Both the position numbers and the translations under genes were made by a program. Shown here piece after piece: positions 30,430 through 30,430 of a stretch of 30,430 nt of DNA. The notes beneath the pieces are model-generated. The model searched no databases. It worked only from the letters and a program-made list of their open reading frames with translations, and was not told the origin of the DNA. The stretch's first letter is position 1. Each line of letters opens with the position of its first letter. Source of the stretch: Bacteroidetes bacterium UBA4414 (GTDB lineage Bacteria > Bacteroidota > Bacteroidia > Chitinophagales > Chitinophagaceae); the NCBI GenBank assembly GCA_002389765.1, contig DGQM01000027.1, positions 1 through 30,430 on the forward strand, read 5' to 3'.

Positions 30430-30430
30430 T

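Overview
The window looks like chromosomal DNA from a Bacteroidota bacterium, probably of the Chitinophagaceae/Sphingobacteriales type. The reasons are: promoters of the TAnnTTTG (-7) / TTTG (-33) class throughout, very little Shine-Dalgarno sequence, moderately AT-rich DNA, and gene content typical of the phylum (a DAHP synthase-chorismate mutase fusion, a short TruB, a PUR-domain DUF3276 protein, futalosine-pathway menaquinone genes, lipid A synthesis, a PadR-PspC pair). No mobile element, phage, CRISPR array or rRNA was seen. The genus assignment is inference.

Layout. 1-1269: the end of a leftward polysaccharide ABC-export locus (partial ATPase plus permease). 1396-2472: PadR regulator and PspC protein with a palindromic operator. 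2473-3584: a TIGR03643-type protein, an SDR and tRNA-Ala(GGC), all leftward. 3665-4472: a 52-residue membrane protein that is easy to overlook, convergent with a PhnA-domain protein. 4535-5924: small membrane protein and LpxB. 6025-9486: phosphosulfolactate synthase, then shikimate genes (aroE; DAHP synthase/chorismate mutase) flanking a methyltransferase. 9609-12848: truB, a lone response regulator, dxs. 13027-15736: CPBP protease, cdsA, psd, and a Cys/Lys-rich small exported protein. 15818-17964: GlcD-like flavoprotein and an outer-membrane barrel. 18033-23574: a tight five-gene unit (sodium symporter, LOG protein, O-methyltransferase, glucosaminidase-LysM protein, hpt). 23568-24579: mqnD and tRNA-Pro(GGG). 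24639-28247: RluA-family synthase with a long N-terminal extension, folE, a PTPS/QueD-family gene, and divergent mqnB. 28361-29731: DUF3276 protein and a second barrel protein. 29920 to the right edge: C-terminal part of a Wza-like polysaccharide export protein, leftward.

The genes serve envelope building (lipid A, phospholipids, polysaccharide export, peptidoglycan turnover), aromatic and menaquinone supply (shikimate to chorismate to futalosine steps MqnB/MqnD), isoprenoid precursors (Dxs), pterin/deazaguanine chemistry (FolE plus PTPS) and RNA modification.

The most interesting signal is regulatory. In at least five genes on both strands a perfect TAnnTTTG box ends exactly four bases before the ATG (truB, psd, DAHP synthase, the lpxB-upstream gene, mqnD), and aroE and others come close. 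This predicts leaderless transcripts. Other points to check are a CxxxxxHGH motif in the gene next to folE, an SDR lacking the YxxxK tyrosine, a ComA homologue in a non-archaeal setting, and a Cys-pair-repeat mini-protein.
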